Made by a program: the position numbers and the translations under genes. From positions 179,964 to 243,963 of the forward strand of contig VXBM01000995.1 in the NCBI GenBank assembly GCA_013400155.1: DNA of 64,000 nucleotides, read 5' to 3'. The notes below the pieces were generated by a model. That model was not told the origin of the DNA, ran no database searches, and worked only from the letters and a program-made list of their open reading frames with translations. The DNA is from Helopsaltes ochotensis. Its lineage: Eukaryota > Chordata > Aves > Passeriformes > Locustellidae. Shown piece by piece: positions 49,995 to 61,771 of the stretch. Every line of letters begins with the position of its first letter. Position 1 is the stretch's first letter.

Positions 49995-50836
49995 TGTGAC
50001 AAAGCAACCCGTGAACAAGGGTGAAGAATCCTGGTCACCTGAAGTGTTAATTCTTCATGTCCAACCTGTTTGAACCTCTAGTACAACAAAGTTATTTCAG
50101 AAATCTTTGCAGAGTCTTTACAAATATCACACACTAATTACAGAAGAGGAACAAACTTACGAGCAGCCTAGGCCAATCTATTGCCACGGTGTCCCTCTTG
50201 GGGTGTCTCTGCCTGCCCCGGCTAGCTCACACGGCGGGCAGGGCAGAGAGTGTTCCCCGGAATCCCGAGAGCCCAGGGAGCTGCAGGGATCTCCCTCCTG
50301 GTCCGGGAGAGGCTGCGGCTGCGGCGGAGGAGGAGGCGGACTCGGCCGGAGGGCAAAGCCAAGGCTCGATTCCGTCCCCTGGGAGTTCCAAGCCTCGGGC
50401 GGGGCTGCTCCGACTGAGCAGCGAGCCCCCTGGGGTGGGGGCTGTTACCCGAGGGGAGCTACGGGGCAGGGGATACATTTACAGCCAGCGGGGATAACCG
50501 GGGGGGAGAACGGGGTTTGAAGGACAACTGGGGGACAAGGGAGGATTCCTAGGGAGGGGATTCTGTCACTCGACGCCCTCCACAGATCCTTCCAGAATCT
50601 GGGAGTAGCAGCCGGATGACCGGCAGGCAGCTGAGGAGTGGATGGAGGGGAACGGGAGAGGATTGACAGGGAAGGATCTTTTCAGAACTGACAATATTAG
50701 ACATTAAAGGCATTAATTATATATTAATTCAATATATATGAAAACAGATTAATAACAGAACCCAACAGTCTATAAGAATTTCCAAATGTCTCCATTGACG
50801 GCATAAATTACTTGCAAGGCACAAAGACATGTAACA
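49995..50836 (-). mobile_element. candidate CpG-rich solo LTR (LTR-E), minus strand
   Basis: The core at 50180-50640 is strikingly GC- and CpG-rich (about 30 CpG by eye) against AT-rich flanks, with abrupt edges. Candidate ends are tgtgacaaag at 49995 and gacatgtaaca ending at 50836. On the minus strand these give TGTTACA...TGTCACA, a near-inverted terminal pair of LTR type. The bases just outside are gttc and gttt, alike at three of four. On the minus strand a gaaataactttg stretch near 50.09 kb could be a decayed polyadenylation region. No standard AATAAA is present, which weakens the call. The alternative is a host CpG-island promoter. ORFs across it on both strands (137, 102 and 83 codons) are Gly/Pro/Arg-rich by composition and unlike any family I know. 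Confidence 0.45.
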
Positions 50837-52441
50837 GTTTAACCATGGCAGAAGTCTCTTCCTAATCCTGGCTGATAATCAGTTTTGTGCCAAAGCATGA
50901 ATCCTTTTGTCTCAGATATATATGTAAACTGAATGAGAGTACCCTGCCTCCTCTTCATATTTCAAAGATTACAGTTTGTAGTTCCTGTGAAACAATGGCT
51001 TTAGTCTCCAAAAGAGTGACTGACTAACTGTGAATGACAGTGACTCTTCTATCTCGAGGTTTTCTGCCACGGACAGACAAAGTCTATGTTATCATATGTT
51101 ATACTCCAGACACAAATTAACTCCCCAGTTCTTCAATCAACAACAAACCTACAATTACATATATTCATAGTGAACCTTATAGCTGACTTTCATAAGAATG
51201 CCTGATTAAACCCTGAGGTATCTTGCACCTGGACATCCACACGTTTTCTTCTAAAACAAGCACTGCAGCTGTTAAGAATAAATGACACTTGTTCTGGTCA
51301 TTGCTTCCTGAATCTTTCTTTCTTCAATCTGTGTTGTCCTCTTTTTTTAACTACCTGTAATCTGTTTGAACAAAAAGACAGATGTAAAGCAGCTTATTAT
51401 CCTCTTTCAGGGTCTTTGGATAGGTAAAATGAAAGAAATGACATTGTATACCTATATGTCTGAGTTATAACCTATCATGACAGTGAGAACATTGCAGTTT
51501 GCAATTGTCATACAAGTCATAAAAGAGATAAACAGATCTTTCTCATGGTGAAATTCTGGATTCAAAATAATTTTTTTCCTCTGGCTGTTTTTTCTTTGTA
51601 TACTACTGCATTCTCTGTATGTGCCCTGCAAGCTCTGTCCCATGTGTCTAACTGCAAGTTTGATAGCCAACATCAGCCTTTGACAGTGTAGTTAGCTTTC
51701 CTTGTTCTCACATTCTGTTCTCTAATGCACGTGGTTTTCCCTTTTATAATAAAACTTTTTTGTACTATGCATTAAATACCCATGTCCTGCTGAAAACTAA
51801 TGCACAGAATTCTCATGTAGAATGGTATTTCAAATGATGACCTCTTCTAGAGCATCCATCTTTCCCTCAAAATTTTTAACTAATGATGTTTTCATTATCT
51901 TTGTTCACTTTGCTGATGCTTGGAAAATGTTATAACTTTTGCATTTCTTTTTATGTGCTGGTTATGGTATTGATTTTTGCTGTTTGCAATAACACGTGAA
52001 CCTTATCTGGTAAGTATTTTTCCTGTAATGTGGAGCTCCTAAAACCTTTCTTTTTAGAAATATGTTGCAGTTATTTAAAGAGTATTGAGTGCCAAAACAC
52101 TGTTGGCCTTCCATAAGCTTTGGCCTCAGATAGATGACTGTCTTATATTGGTTAACTCTAGTTATTCCAGTAGTTACTTCAGACCTGGTCCCTCTGAACT
52201 GCTTTCTTTAACCTTTCCCCTACATCTGCTACTGTCATATATTTTTCTCTAATTATATCCTCTGTTTGACAGAATGTCACTCATGTGTGTCATATAGCTT
52301 CCTATAAACCCATTTGTTGATGTTGTCTTCTTAGTCCTCTCTGCAGGAGTTAAATGAAAAATCAGGGAGAACTTGAAATTAAAAACATCAAATGCATCAG
52401 TCAAGGCTAGCTCTGAATAGATAGTCATCTTTCTACTATTC

Positions 52442-52457
52442 TTTTTTTTTTTTTTTT
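52442..52457. repeat. poly-T run (16 bases)
   Basis: An uninterrupted T run with no recognisable retroposon body beside it. Confidence 0.8.
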
Positions 52458-52814
52458 GCTCGAAGTCCTTTTTGCAAATATGAATGGGACTGCAGCCCCT
52501 TTCTTAAGTTTGTCTGATCCTTTGTAGTGTTCAGTGATCACTCACTGCTTAAGATACTTGCAGTATGCTTCATTCTGTGAAGGACTTGAACGCTCTCCAA
52601 ATAATGAAACTGCTTTGCCATTGCTTGATTGTATTTTCTCTGGAATTTTACCTGTTAAAGTACAGCTCCAACAAGAGAAAATGGTGGCCCCTGGTTGCTA
52701 AAAATTCTTGCAGGAGAAGTTAATGAGTAAGATCACAATCCTCAATATAGTACAGGAATTAAACTGAACAGAGGTTTGATATGAATAGGCTGAGATTATC
52801 TCCCAGTGTGAGAA

Positions 52815-52870
52815 AATTATTATTATTAATAATAATAATAATACTGTAATCACCATCATCATCATCATCA
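52815..52870. repeat. compound ATT/AAT and CAT microsatellite
   Basis: An (ATT)n run passes into (AAT)n, forming a palindromic turn, followed after about 10 bases by (CAT)n. A compound trinucleotide repeat, likely polymorphic. Confidence 0.85.
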
Positions 52871-53398
52871 TAATCTAGGCTTTATTAAAAGAAGCTGTGG
52901 GTCATTCAGCTTTTGAAAATATCAGGGAGACAAAATAGGCTTCTTTTTGAAAGTATTGTTTATACAAAGGTTTTCCACTTCCTATTGTGGTCTAAAAGCT
53001 AGGTTTCAGACTTCTTTTGAATTGCTTTTTGTAGCCTTCAAAGTTTTGGTAACACTGCATCCTCCTCTGGTCACCAACACATTCTTTCTACCATATCTGG
53101 CTTGAATGGCTACTCATTCAGCCTTTCCCAGGCATGAGTTCTTTCTCTGCAGCCCCAGAGTCCCCCACAGCTGTTTTTCTGGGAGAATTCACCTGAATTC
53201 TTCTCCTAAAAGGAACAGAGTGCAAACTGAGAAATAAAAAAAACCCAACCTAATGTCCACCTGAGACCTTGTGTCTATAATTAAGAATAGAGAGGTCTAA
53301 AGTCCACAGACACAGTCAATTGCAGCAGTGTTTTGTTATGCATTTTGAGGTCTGCTTTTGTCCCCAGGCTGTTTATTTTGTTTGGTCGGGGGTTGTTT

Positions 53399-53423
53399 NN
53401 NNNNNNNNNNNNNNNNNNNNNNN
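53399..53423. other. assembly gap (25 N)
   Basis: Twenty-five N in a row, preceded by ggtcgggggttgttt and followed by tgtttgtttgtg. The missing sequence is almost certainly more of the T/G repeat. The true length is unknown. Confidence 0.98.
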
Positions 53424-53500
53424 TGTTTGTTTGTGTTTGTTTTTGTTTTTGTAGTTAGTTAGTGAGTTAGTTAGTTAGCTAGCTAGTTAGTTAGTTAGTT
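53424..53500. repeat. T/G tract followed by (TTAG)n microsatellite
   Basis: Begins with (GTTT)-type units, then about a dozen TTAG/CTAG units with occasional changes. Together with the N gap and the T/G sequence to its left it forms one simple-sequence block. Confidence 0.85.
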
Positions 53501-56500
53501 TTTCTGTGCAAGATTCATGAAATGTGCATTATCCACTGTAAATTCAGTGAGGTATTCAATCCACCTGCTGGATTAAAAGTATTGCCTTTCTAAGTACATA
53601 GTTGTTTTTAATTAACTCTTTAATGAACCTGAACAAACTGCAGTCAGATCACATCATCCAGCATGGTTCAAAAGTTTTATGACCTATGTTGCACTTCTCA
53701 ACAAGGTGTGCAACCAGCTTTCACGAAACAGCACATGATCTCTCAGCAAGATACTGCGTTTACTCTGGATGGTCCCAACAACATTGTTGCAAGGCTGCTC
53801 TATAAATTCACATTTACATTGTTGGGAATGAACACAGTCTCCCATTACCAGGATTTTGTCCTAAATTTCAAACAGTGGTAGGCACATTTCACCCTTAGCA
53901 TACATGCACTGTCTCATGGGAAACTTACACTGTCATGAAAATGATAATTGAGGGGCTGTAGTGGAAACAGCCTCTTACACCTTCCACGTGGGTTCATCAT
54001 GAAGGTTGCACAGCCACAAGTTGCTCATATGTTCCCAGCTCTGTGACATGCCTTCCATTAAGACATCACAGAGACTCTTGAATTTCTCTTTTCTATTCAA
54101 AATAGTTTCTCTTTTTCTGTATTTTTATTTCTTCAGTAAAATTCTTGTTTATTTTTTCAGTCCCAATGGCATAGGGGCATAGTTAGAGCTTGAACTGTTC
54201 ATATAAGAGTGTTTAAAAACAACAGGTGAGCAGTGTTGCCAGCACTTATCTTCTAATCCAGATTTCCAATAGAAAATTGGTTTTAAAAATTTCTCTCTGG
54301 TTTTCATGCTAATAGTGAATCTACTGCCCAGCAATAAACTTCATGCCAATTAGACGTGAGGGAAAGAAACCTTCAGGTTTCCTATTGTGGAAAAGAAAAG
54401 GGAGGAGGAGCAGGGAAGACAGATGCTAGAAAAAGCAAGAAGAATGGAGGGGATTTAATTGCCTACTAGCTCTCACTTCATGACTCAACATTTCTTAGCA
54501 GCATGACAATAATATTGAGAGACTGCAATGAGGATCAGGCCGCACTGCTAGGCAATCCATATGCAGAAAGAATATTGCTTGTGTGGGAACAGTGCCACAG
54601 GAAATCAAGCCTTTTCTCTGAGGCGTGGTAATATTGTTCAGAAATCAGACTTTTGTTTGCTTCTAATATAGTTGTCCTGGTTTCTATCTCAAGATATTGG
54701 GACCTGGCTGGGGTGTGCACACAGAGTCAAGGAGGTGAGTGATATCCTGTTAGCCCTGATCCCAGAGCTGTGGTAAAAGTGAAAATGGCATGTGAAGATG
54801 ACAAGGGAAAGGAATGGGAAACAGAGAGGAAGAAGAAGTACATTGAATTAATTTGCCTTTGGGAGTTTTGCCAGTGATTTATAGAGACAGTACGGCAGTT
54901 AAAGGGAAGAATGCTGCAAACCCAAGGGAGTATGAGTACTCAGAATCGGGAAAAGCAGTCTAAAACAATCTTCCTAATGAGTAAATGCAGAGGGCAGCAG
55001 AATTATGAGCTTTTACAATGCCCAGTGTCATCTGCAAATTGTACCTAAATGTTTTTGTAACTTCACGTTATTAGTTATAAATAGAGCATACTTCTGGAGT
55101 GTCACTGTTCTTTCTTCTGGTGAAATAAAATTTCCTCCTTTCCTTTTCCTCTTACTGCATGCCAGCCTCCATCTCATGGAACAGGATCAAGTTTCAAACT
55201 GCAGTCTGAGATGAAATAAAAAAAAAGAATAATAAGGAAAGGCCCTGGAAAGGAAAAAGTAGCTTGTGGTTTTAAGGGTCTCCTAAGGAATTCCCAGTGT
55301 GGGTCACTTCTAACTGAAAATGCTTTATCTATGAATGCAAACTTTATAGTATCAGCTGTAATGTTATGTCTTTGCAGAAAGGATTTAGTCACTATTCCAT
55401 GGACAAGTTGCCAGACAATTCCTGCTTGAGTAATTTGTAGCTCAGACAAGCAATGAGCCAAATAATTTGGAGAGAATCAGAAGTAACCTATAGTTTTAAC
55501 ACTTGGAATAAAAACCAAAGTTCAGTTTGAGGTTTGGGTTAGAGATGTACCCAAACCACCATCACCACCAGTTGCTATAAAAAACTTCCCATTTTAGAGA
55601 TGTTTGATGTAGGTTTGGATCTGATTTTGGGGTTTGGGCTCATTCCAAGTTTGTTTTTCTGTCATTTGATTTGCAGGAAAAGTAGGGAATATTACTCCTG
55701 TAAGCAGGCAAATTTAATGATGCTTGTAAGTACACACATTAGCAGCATGTATATTTCTTTTTCTCTGATTCATTCTCAAAGTCAGTAGCACTGCTGTGAA
55801 TCTGAGTAGAGGACCAAAAATAGTCTAATTGTATCAATGGAAGCTCTTTATAATAAATAACATTTCCACAGCAAGGGAACTGCAAAATGTTTGGTGTTCC
55901 AATTAAACTTTTAAATGTACTAGTTTCTTTGCAGGACCAGGATGTATGTCAGGCTGTTCTACATCCCACTGAGAGGTAACAAAATTCTGATTTTATAGAT
56001 ATGAAGACTATCTATCTGTTAAGAAATTTTTGCAAGAAATATAAGAATGAAAATTTGCAATAATTTAGACTTAAATAATAGGGAACAAATGCCTCACCAT
56101 TTTAATATTCAGGTATTATAAGACCCCAGGATAGGTAGATTTTTGTCATGTCATATTTTCATACTGAAGCCTGTTAGGTTTGACTGCTGCCTTTTGCTGT
56201 CTCTGGTATTCACCCTGAACTTAAAACATCAAGGTTTCTTGTTATTTTGCACATTAGATGCAGAAAATGAAGGTCAGTTTGACCACCTTGAGGCACTGGA
56301 GGCCAGTGTACTTTCAGTCCAGTGCTTTCTGTCCAGAGCATTGTTCTTCAGTTTGTCTTGCAGATATTAAGCACATTTAAAAAATATTTCTTTGCTGTTT
56401 CAAGCTGGATGCTGTCAAAACAGGCCATTCTCACTAATACCTTCAATTATAAGAAATGCGCTTTGTTGTGGCACTTCAGTAGCATTATAGTGGTGTACTT

Positions 56501-59500
56501 TTTATAAGGTAAATTTTTTTTGCCTCAGAGAGTTTGCTTTTTACTGCTGGATAAGAACATCTTGTGCCTAAAATCAATTATGCAGATTTTTCTTCTAGCC
56601 CCAATTTTATACTGTAACAGACATTAAGTAGTAAAATGTCAGAACCGGCATGAATTTTCTTTGGTCTTTATCTGTGTTAACCCACCTGGGTAACTGTTCA
56701 CACAAAAAAAATAACAAGGGTAATTAAGTAAATAGAACCTCCATTAAAAAAAAATGTACTTCAAGTCTGTTTATTGGGGTTCTGTCTTTGGGAACAACTT
56801 TTGAGCTGGCACATCTGTTACCAGTGTCTCAGAGCTGGACAGGCAAGATATATATATTCCTCATTTTCAGTTGCTTTCCTGCTTGGCTGACTTCATATGG
56901 AGGTTTTGTGGAGGGATATTTTTAATGGCAGGATTTCACATGGTAAGGATGTAATTCAGGGAACAAAATTTGACATGTTGGCATCTGCTAGAGCCATTCA
57001 GCCCATCTAGATGAATGAAAACCTGACATGACCATGATGATGTTGTCTCTTACAATTTTATCTTAAAAAATTAAATTAGTGTGCTGTTGTGAATGTTTCT
57101 AAGGATACAAATCTCTTTTCCATGGTCTAAATTAAAGCTGAAAGTGACAACAGACCATGATGTAAGTGTGATGTTTAGGTAGATCAGAGCCCGTCCTGAC
57201 CACTTCCAATAGTTTACTGAGCATTTAGAAAATCAAAAAAGTCCCAAACCAAACTCTGTAACTTTCTGCATATGTTTGAAATACTGTCTACTGAAAACAC
57301 TTGCTTACAAAACATTACACCTGTTGTATGGATTTCATAGGCCATTTTGTATTCTACTCTGTAGATGTCATCAAGGTATTGGCTCATTCTGAATCGTGCC
57401 CTACAGAAGTGTTTTCACCCTTGACTACTTTATATGCTAATAAAAGCTGGTTCTATCCTTTTTCTGCAATGTTACATTGTAATCTTCAGATTCCAAAGTG
57501 AGTCTTTTGACATGTCTCAAGATAATAACAAGTAGTGACCTTTAAATCCTCTTTTGTTGTTCGTATTGCCATGTTCTTTCTAGAAAGGAGAATGTTGTTA
57601 GCCTGCATTTCACAATAGGCCTTCAGAAAGACATTTTATTTTGCTTCATTTCTTAGGAACGGAACTGGGAAGGCTGAAGATATTTGAACTGCTTTTGGTG
57701 CTATCCGTTTGCTAATGCCTTGGAGGCTTTTTTTTAACGCCTGTTTGGTTACAGTTCTGGTAAAGCCTGGAAAACAGCAGTTTCTGGATAGGTTTATGAA
57801 TATACACTGGCATATTCCATTTTGTCAACAAACTATTCTGGAGAGAGATTATTATATAGTTTATGTAGTTCCTCTGTTACCCTCAGATATGAAGCGGGAC
57901 AACACAGCTGTAGAGATGTGAGATAAGGAACTAGATTACCTTAAAATTGGAAAAAATTAAAAGAAGAAAGCAAGGATTATTTAGGATCAAATGTATGTGT
58001 CACAATATAATATTTTCATTTTTATATACCACATTTTATAAGTTATGAACCTATTTTGCTTAAAAGGTTTTTTCTAGATTATGAACAATTTGCCTTTTAA
58101 ATAAGCATGTGCATATATTTTTACAGAGAGTTGTTAGCTAAATATGTAGTTAAGCCTCAGTTTGTAGCCAGAAAAGTACTACTTAATTCTCATTGTACCT
58201 AATTCAGTTGGATAAATCAATCAGCACTCAGACAGGTGAAGCCAGATTTGATGAATTTCTAAAGAAATGCCTTGATCCTGCATGAGACAAAGTCCTAAAT
58301 TCTGTTTATGTTTAAAAACTCTAATGCAATGTCAGTTGTTTAAATTTATTTTTGGCAACAATCCTACCCTTGATAATGAAATAAACCCACAAACCTCTGT
58401 TTTCTCAACATCAGAGCTTTTGCTTGTGACAGAAATTATCGAAATAAGTTGTTTCAATTCTCAACCAGATTTGGCTTTTATAAATTATACCGCCACCATA
58501 TCAGGATTATTTGTAATGGAAGACAAATGCCTGAAATTTTTTGCCCTCCATTGCATTTAAAGTGATCTATTAAATTTGTTCTGATTTGGAAGATGAATAA
58601 ATTTGGAGGTATTGGAATTCTGAGTAGAATGAACCCCCTTTTTGTTAGTTCCACTTATAACACAGATCTTAAACCAGGCCAGCTGGCATGCTCTCATCTT
58701 GAAAGATGTTAGCACATCTCTTGGAATACTTGAATGATGTACATGTACAAATAAACACTTGGATCTATCACACACTTGTATCAGCTCTGTCTCATCTTGT
58801 GGTCTGGCAGCTGTTATAGTCTCCGCATCCTGTCTCCCCACCCTGGTTTCTTGAAATGCCTTAAGGATATCAAACTGCAGTAAGCCAGGTGCATCCATTG
58901 ATTTGTACTTGGTGGATGGCAACGTGTTTTTCGTTGCTGCTGTTTTTTGTGATATGCTGTAGGCTAACTAGATGGAACTGACAAATTGTTTAATGACAGT
59001 TCATGTCAGGGGTCTACAAACATCCACGGCAATACTGTCACACTTTGAAGTGACTCTGCTTCCTAGTTAAAAATTGGGGTTTTTTCAGTGTACTTCAATG
59101 GTTCTCTGTTCCTCAAAGGTGACAATGCTATGACAAGCTCAATCTATGCTTGCATTGTAAGGTATCTGGGAACTTCAAAGGCTCTGCTGCAGCCCTTTCC
59201 AGGGGTCTCAGTGCTATCCAATCAATCACTGATGTACCATTAATATGGTGTCATTAGTGGATCAGTAAGAAAACCCCTAAACCAAACATCTTAGGAATCC
59301 ATTGTGAGTGTAGACATTTACTGCACCATTAATCTGACTTTTTGGCATGTGCATCTAACCTGAATTAAAACCCAGGACTGCAAATGTTCCCACAACAAAG
59401 CTCCATGTCTAATAGCACAGAACCATTGGTTCTCCTATTCATCTGTTTGAGGGTAGATCCAGCATAAGACATCCCATGTTTCTCCATAATCTTCACAGCA

Positions 59501-61382
59501 ATTCATTCTTGAGGAACTGTGAGAAGTGAAGTGGATGACCTGCTGAGTCTCGGTAACTGATCCTTCCTTAACTGTAACTGCCATACTGACCTAATTAGCA
59601 GAGCTGATACTGTCAAACCTCCAGATGTGGTTCTGAGAGTTTTCTAGATCCATGACACAGAGGGGGGTAGCTGTTGAATACCAACTTTCCTCTTGTCTCT
59701 CACAAGGGAAACCAGTTTCCACAAAGATAAGTGAAGTTACAATGCCTTCAATTTTCAGGAGCTATGAGGATTATTTTAACCATGCTTCTTAACCACCTAA
59801 ATATATTTCAGTGACTGCTGGAGAACCTGAAGCAGTCAGAGGCACAAGATATTCTCTTAAAAAAGAGTTTGTTCTCATGGTACCTCCTGTGGAAAGCCAC
59901 TATTTCAGTTTAGATTTGAGGTTTAATCCCACTGCTAAAGTTTTAGTTTGTAAGAAAGTTTCTTGCTACTAACCCCAGGAAGTTGGAGAAGAGCTGTGGG
60001 AGATGGTGAAATGTAGAGTACTATTCTGAGAGGAAATACCACATTAGAAATGGGAAGCAGGAACTGGTAATGCAATACAGAGATTGGTGATTTTGAAGAG
60101 CACTGATGAGTACCTGATGCTGCACTAGGAAAGGCAAGGAAGATTTAACAAGGCACCTTGGAAAGCCATGTTTACATGGTGCTACTGCGAGTCAATGCAA
60201 TTTCTGTGTTTCCAAGGTGATTAAATCAATCAATGATGCAGTGAATATAAGCAAGCCTGTGAGCATATTTTCCAGCAGAAGCAAGTCACTTCTTTCAAGA
60301 GTTTTCTACCTCTTGGATGAATATTAGTCAACTTCAGTAACTCTCATATTGGGGAGTATCAAACAGCTGATGCTACAATCTATGAACGGATAATAGAACT
60401 TCTTTCTGTTTATTCTTTTAATTCATTCTTTTTGTTACAATCTTGTTTATTACATTTGTTTCTTCTTAACTGAGTGATCTTATACCTTTGGGGGTAATTG
60501 TCATCTGAAGGGTTTGTGTTATTAATTGCTGCCAATTAAATGATACCGAGATACACTAGCTCATATTTTATTTTTTTTTCCTCATAGGACTCAGTTCATA
60601 CTCAAATCCAGTATAAAAGTAAAATAAGCACAACCTGCTTTACACATTCCCAGTTTTCACAGGTAGGTTCTAAGCAGTAGTCTTACTGTGTAGAGTTATC
60701 ATAATAAATGACCTTGACATATGTCTGTCTTCTTGTCTAAAAAGACCAGATCTACCTGTCTGTTGTTTCTTCTTCTTCATGGAAGAAATTCTTCAGCAAT
60801 TACAGAGCTTTTCAGAAAACAGTCTAGGTTTCCTCTGTCCTTGGCACAGGACTTATGTTCCGTGTGACATTCTGCAGACCCTCTAGATTCAATTCACTTT
60901 TTATTTGAGTGATAATGCTTTCTGATATTTTCTAGCACAAAAGCTGGAAATAGCAGACACACTTTCCACACAGTGCCTAGTTATCTCAACTTCATTTGTA
61001 CAATGACTTTTTTTCAGAAGTAATCAAGCAGGCTTTTTAAATCCCAGTCCAGCTTTAGGAGATAAACAGGTTCCCTACAGTCATCACAAAAATGCAATCA
61101 CCATCAGGGTGGAATTTCATTGTGAGAAGGGTATTGCAGTCATCATGGAGGAAAAGATTATTTTGAATTCACAGTTGAGACATTACTCTTTCATAAAGTG
61201 ATGCAAGATTTTAAATTTATTTAGAAGAAAACATGTCCCTTAATTTTTATAGTTGACCATGGAAGAAGAATTAGAAGCTTTCAAGAATTCATGTTATTTA
61301 CTGTGGAGGAACAAGACACCACACCAATAGACTAGCAGTAACAAATGTTGAAGAAATAAGACTTGATTGAAGGAAATGAAGA

Positions 61383-61771
61383 TGAAGGAACCTCATGAAG
61401 TTCAACAAGCAGACCTACAGGATCCTGCATTTGGGGAAGAATGTTCCCATGCACCACTGTATGCTGAAGAAAATTCAGCTGGAGAGCAACTTTGCAGAAA
61501 AAAAAGGTAGGGGTCCTGGTATAGCCAGAAATATGCCCATGTAGCAAAGGCAGCAAATGGAATATCATGCTGTAGTAATGTACTTGCAGAGAGTCGAAGG
61601 AGGTGATTCTCCTCTCTTCAGCACTGGTGAGGCCACATCTGGATTACTGGGTTGGGTTCTGGGTTCCTCAATGCAAGAGAGATATGGCCATAATGAAGAT
61701 TTTTCAGCAAAGGAACACAAAGATGATGAAAAAAATGCATAGTTTTTCCTATAAGAAAAGGCCAATATTAG
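61383..61771 (+). pseudogene. CR1 LINE RT fragment, plus strand
   Basis: About 0.39 kb from the middle of the CR1 reverse-transcriptase C-terminal half: aacctcatgaagttcaacaa, catttggggaagaatgttcc, gctggagagcaactttgcag, and a frame (61603-61803) containing SSALVRPHLDYWVGFW and TKMMKK, where CR1 proteins have SALVRPHLEY and ATKMM. Both ends are truncated, since the 3' end of CR1 is missing too. That is less usual and suggests a later deletion. An A-run (61497-61504) and frameshifts break the ORF, so it is not functional. Confidence 0.9.

Larger units (their letters stand above)
50837..61382. other. mostly unique non-coding DNA with microsatellites and an assembly gap
   Basis: I recognise no gene or transposon. 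Simple repeats are at 52442-52457, 52815-52870 and 53424-53500, and an N gap at 53399-53423. On the minus strand a 121-codon ORF (58557-58922) lies in a region of balanced composition extending to about 59.7 kb. I recognise no domain in it. Old repeats beyond my recognition are possible. Confidence 0.55.

Noticed and set aside
50107..50520. 137-codon Gly/Pro/Arg-rich ORF and overlapping ORFs on both strands
   Set aside because: Composition is dictated by the CpG-rich block. ORFs open on both strands are typical of GC-rich non-coding sequence.
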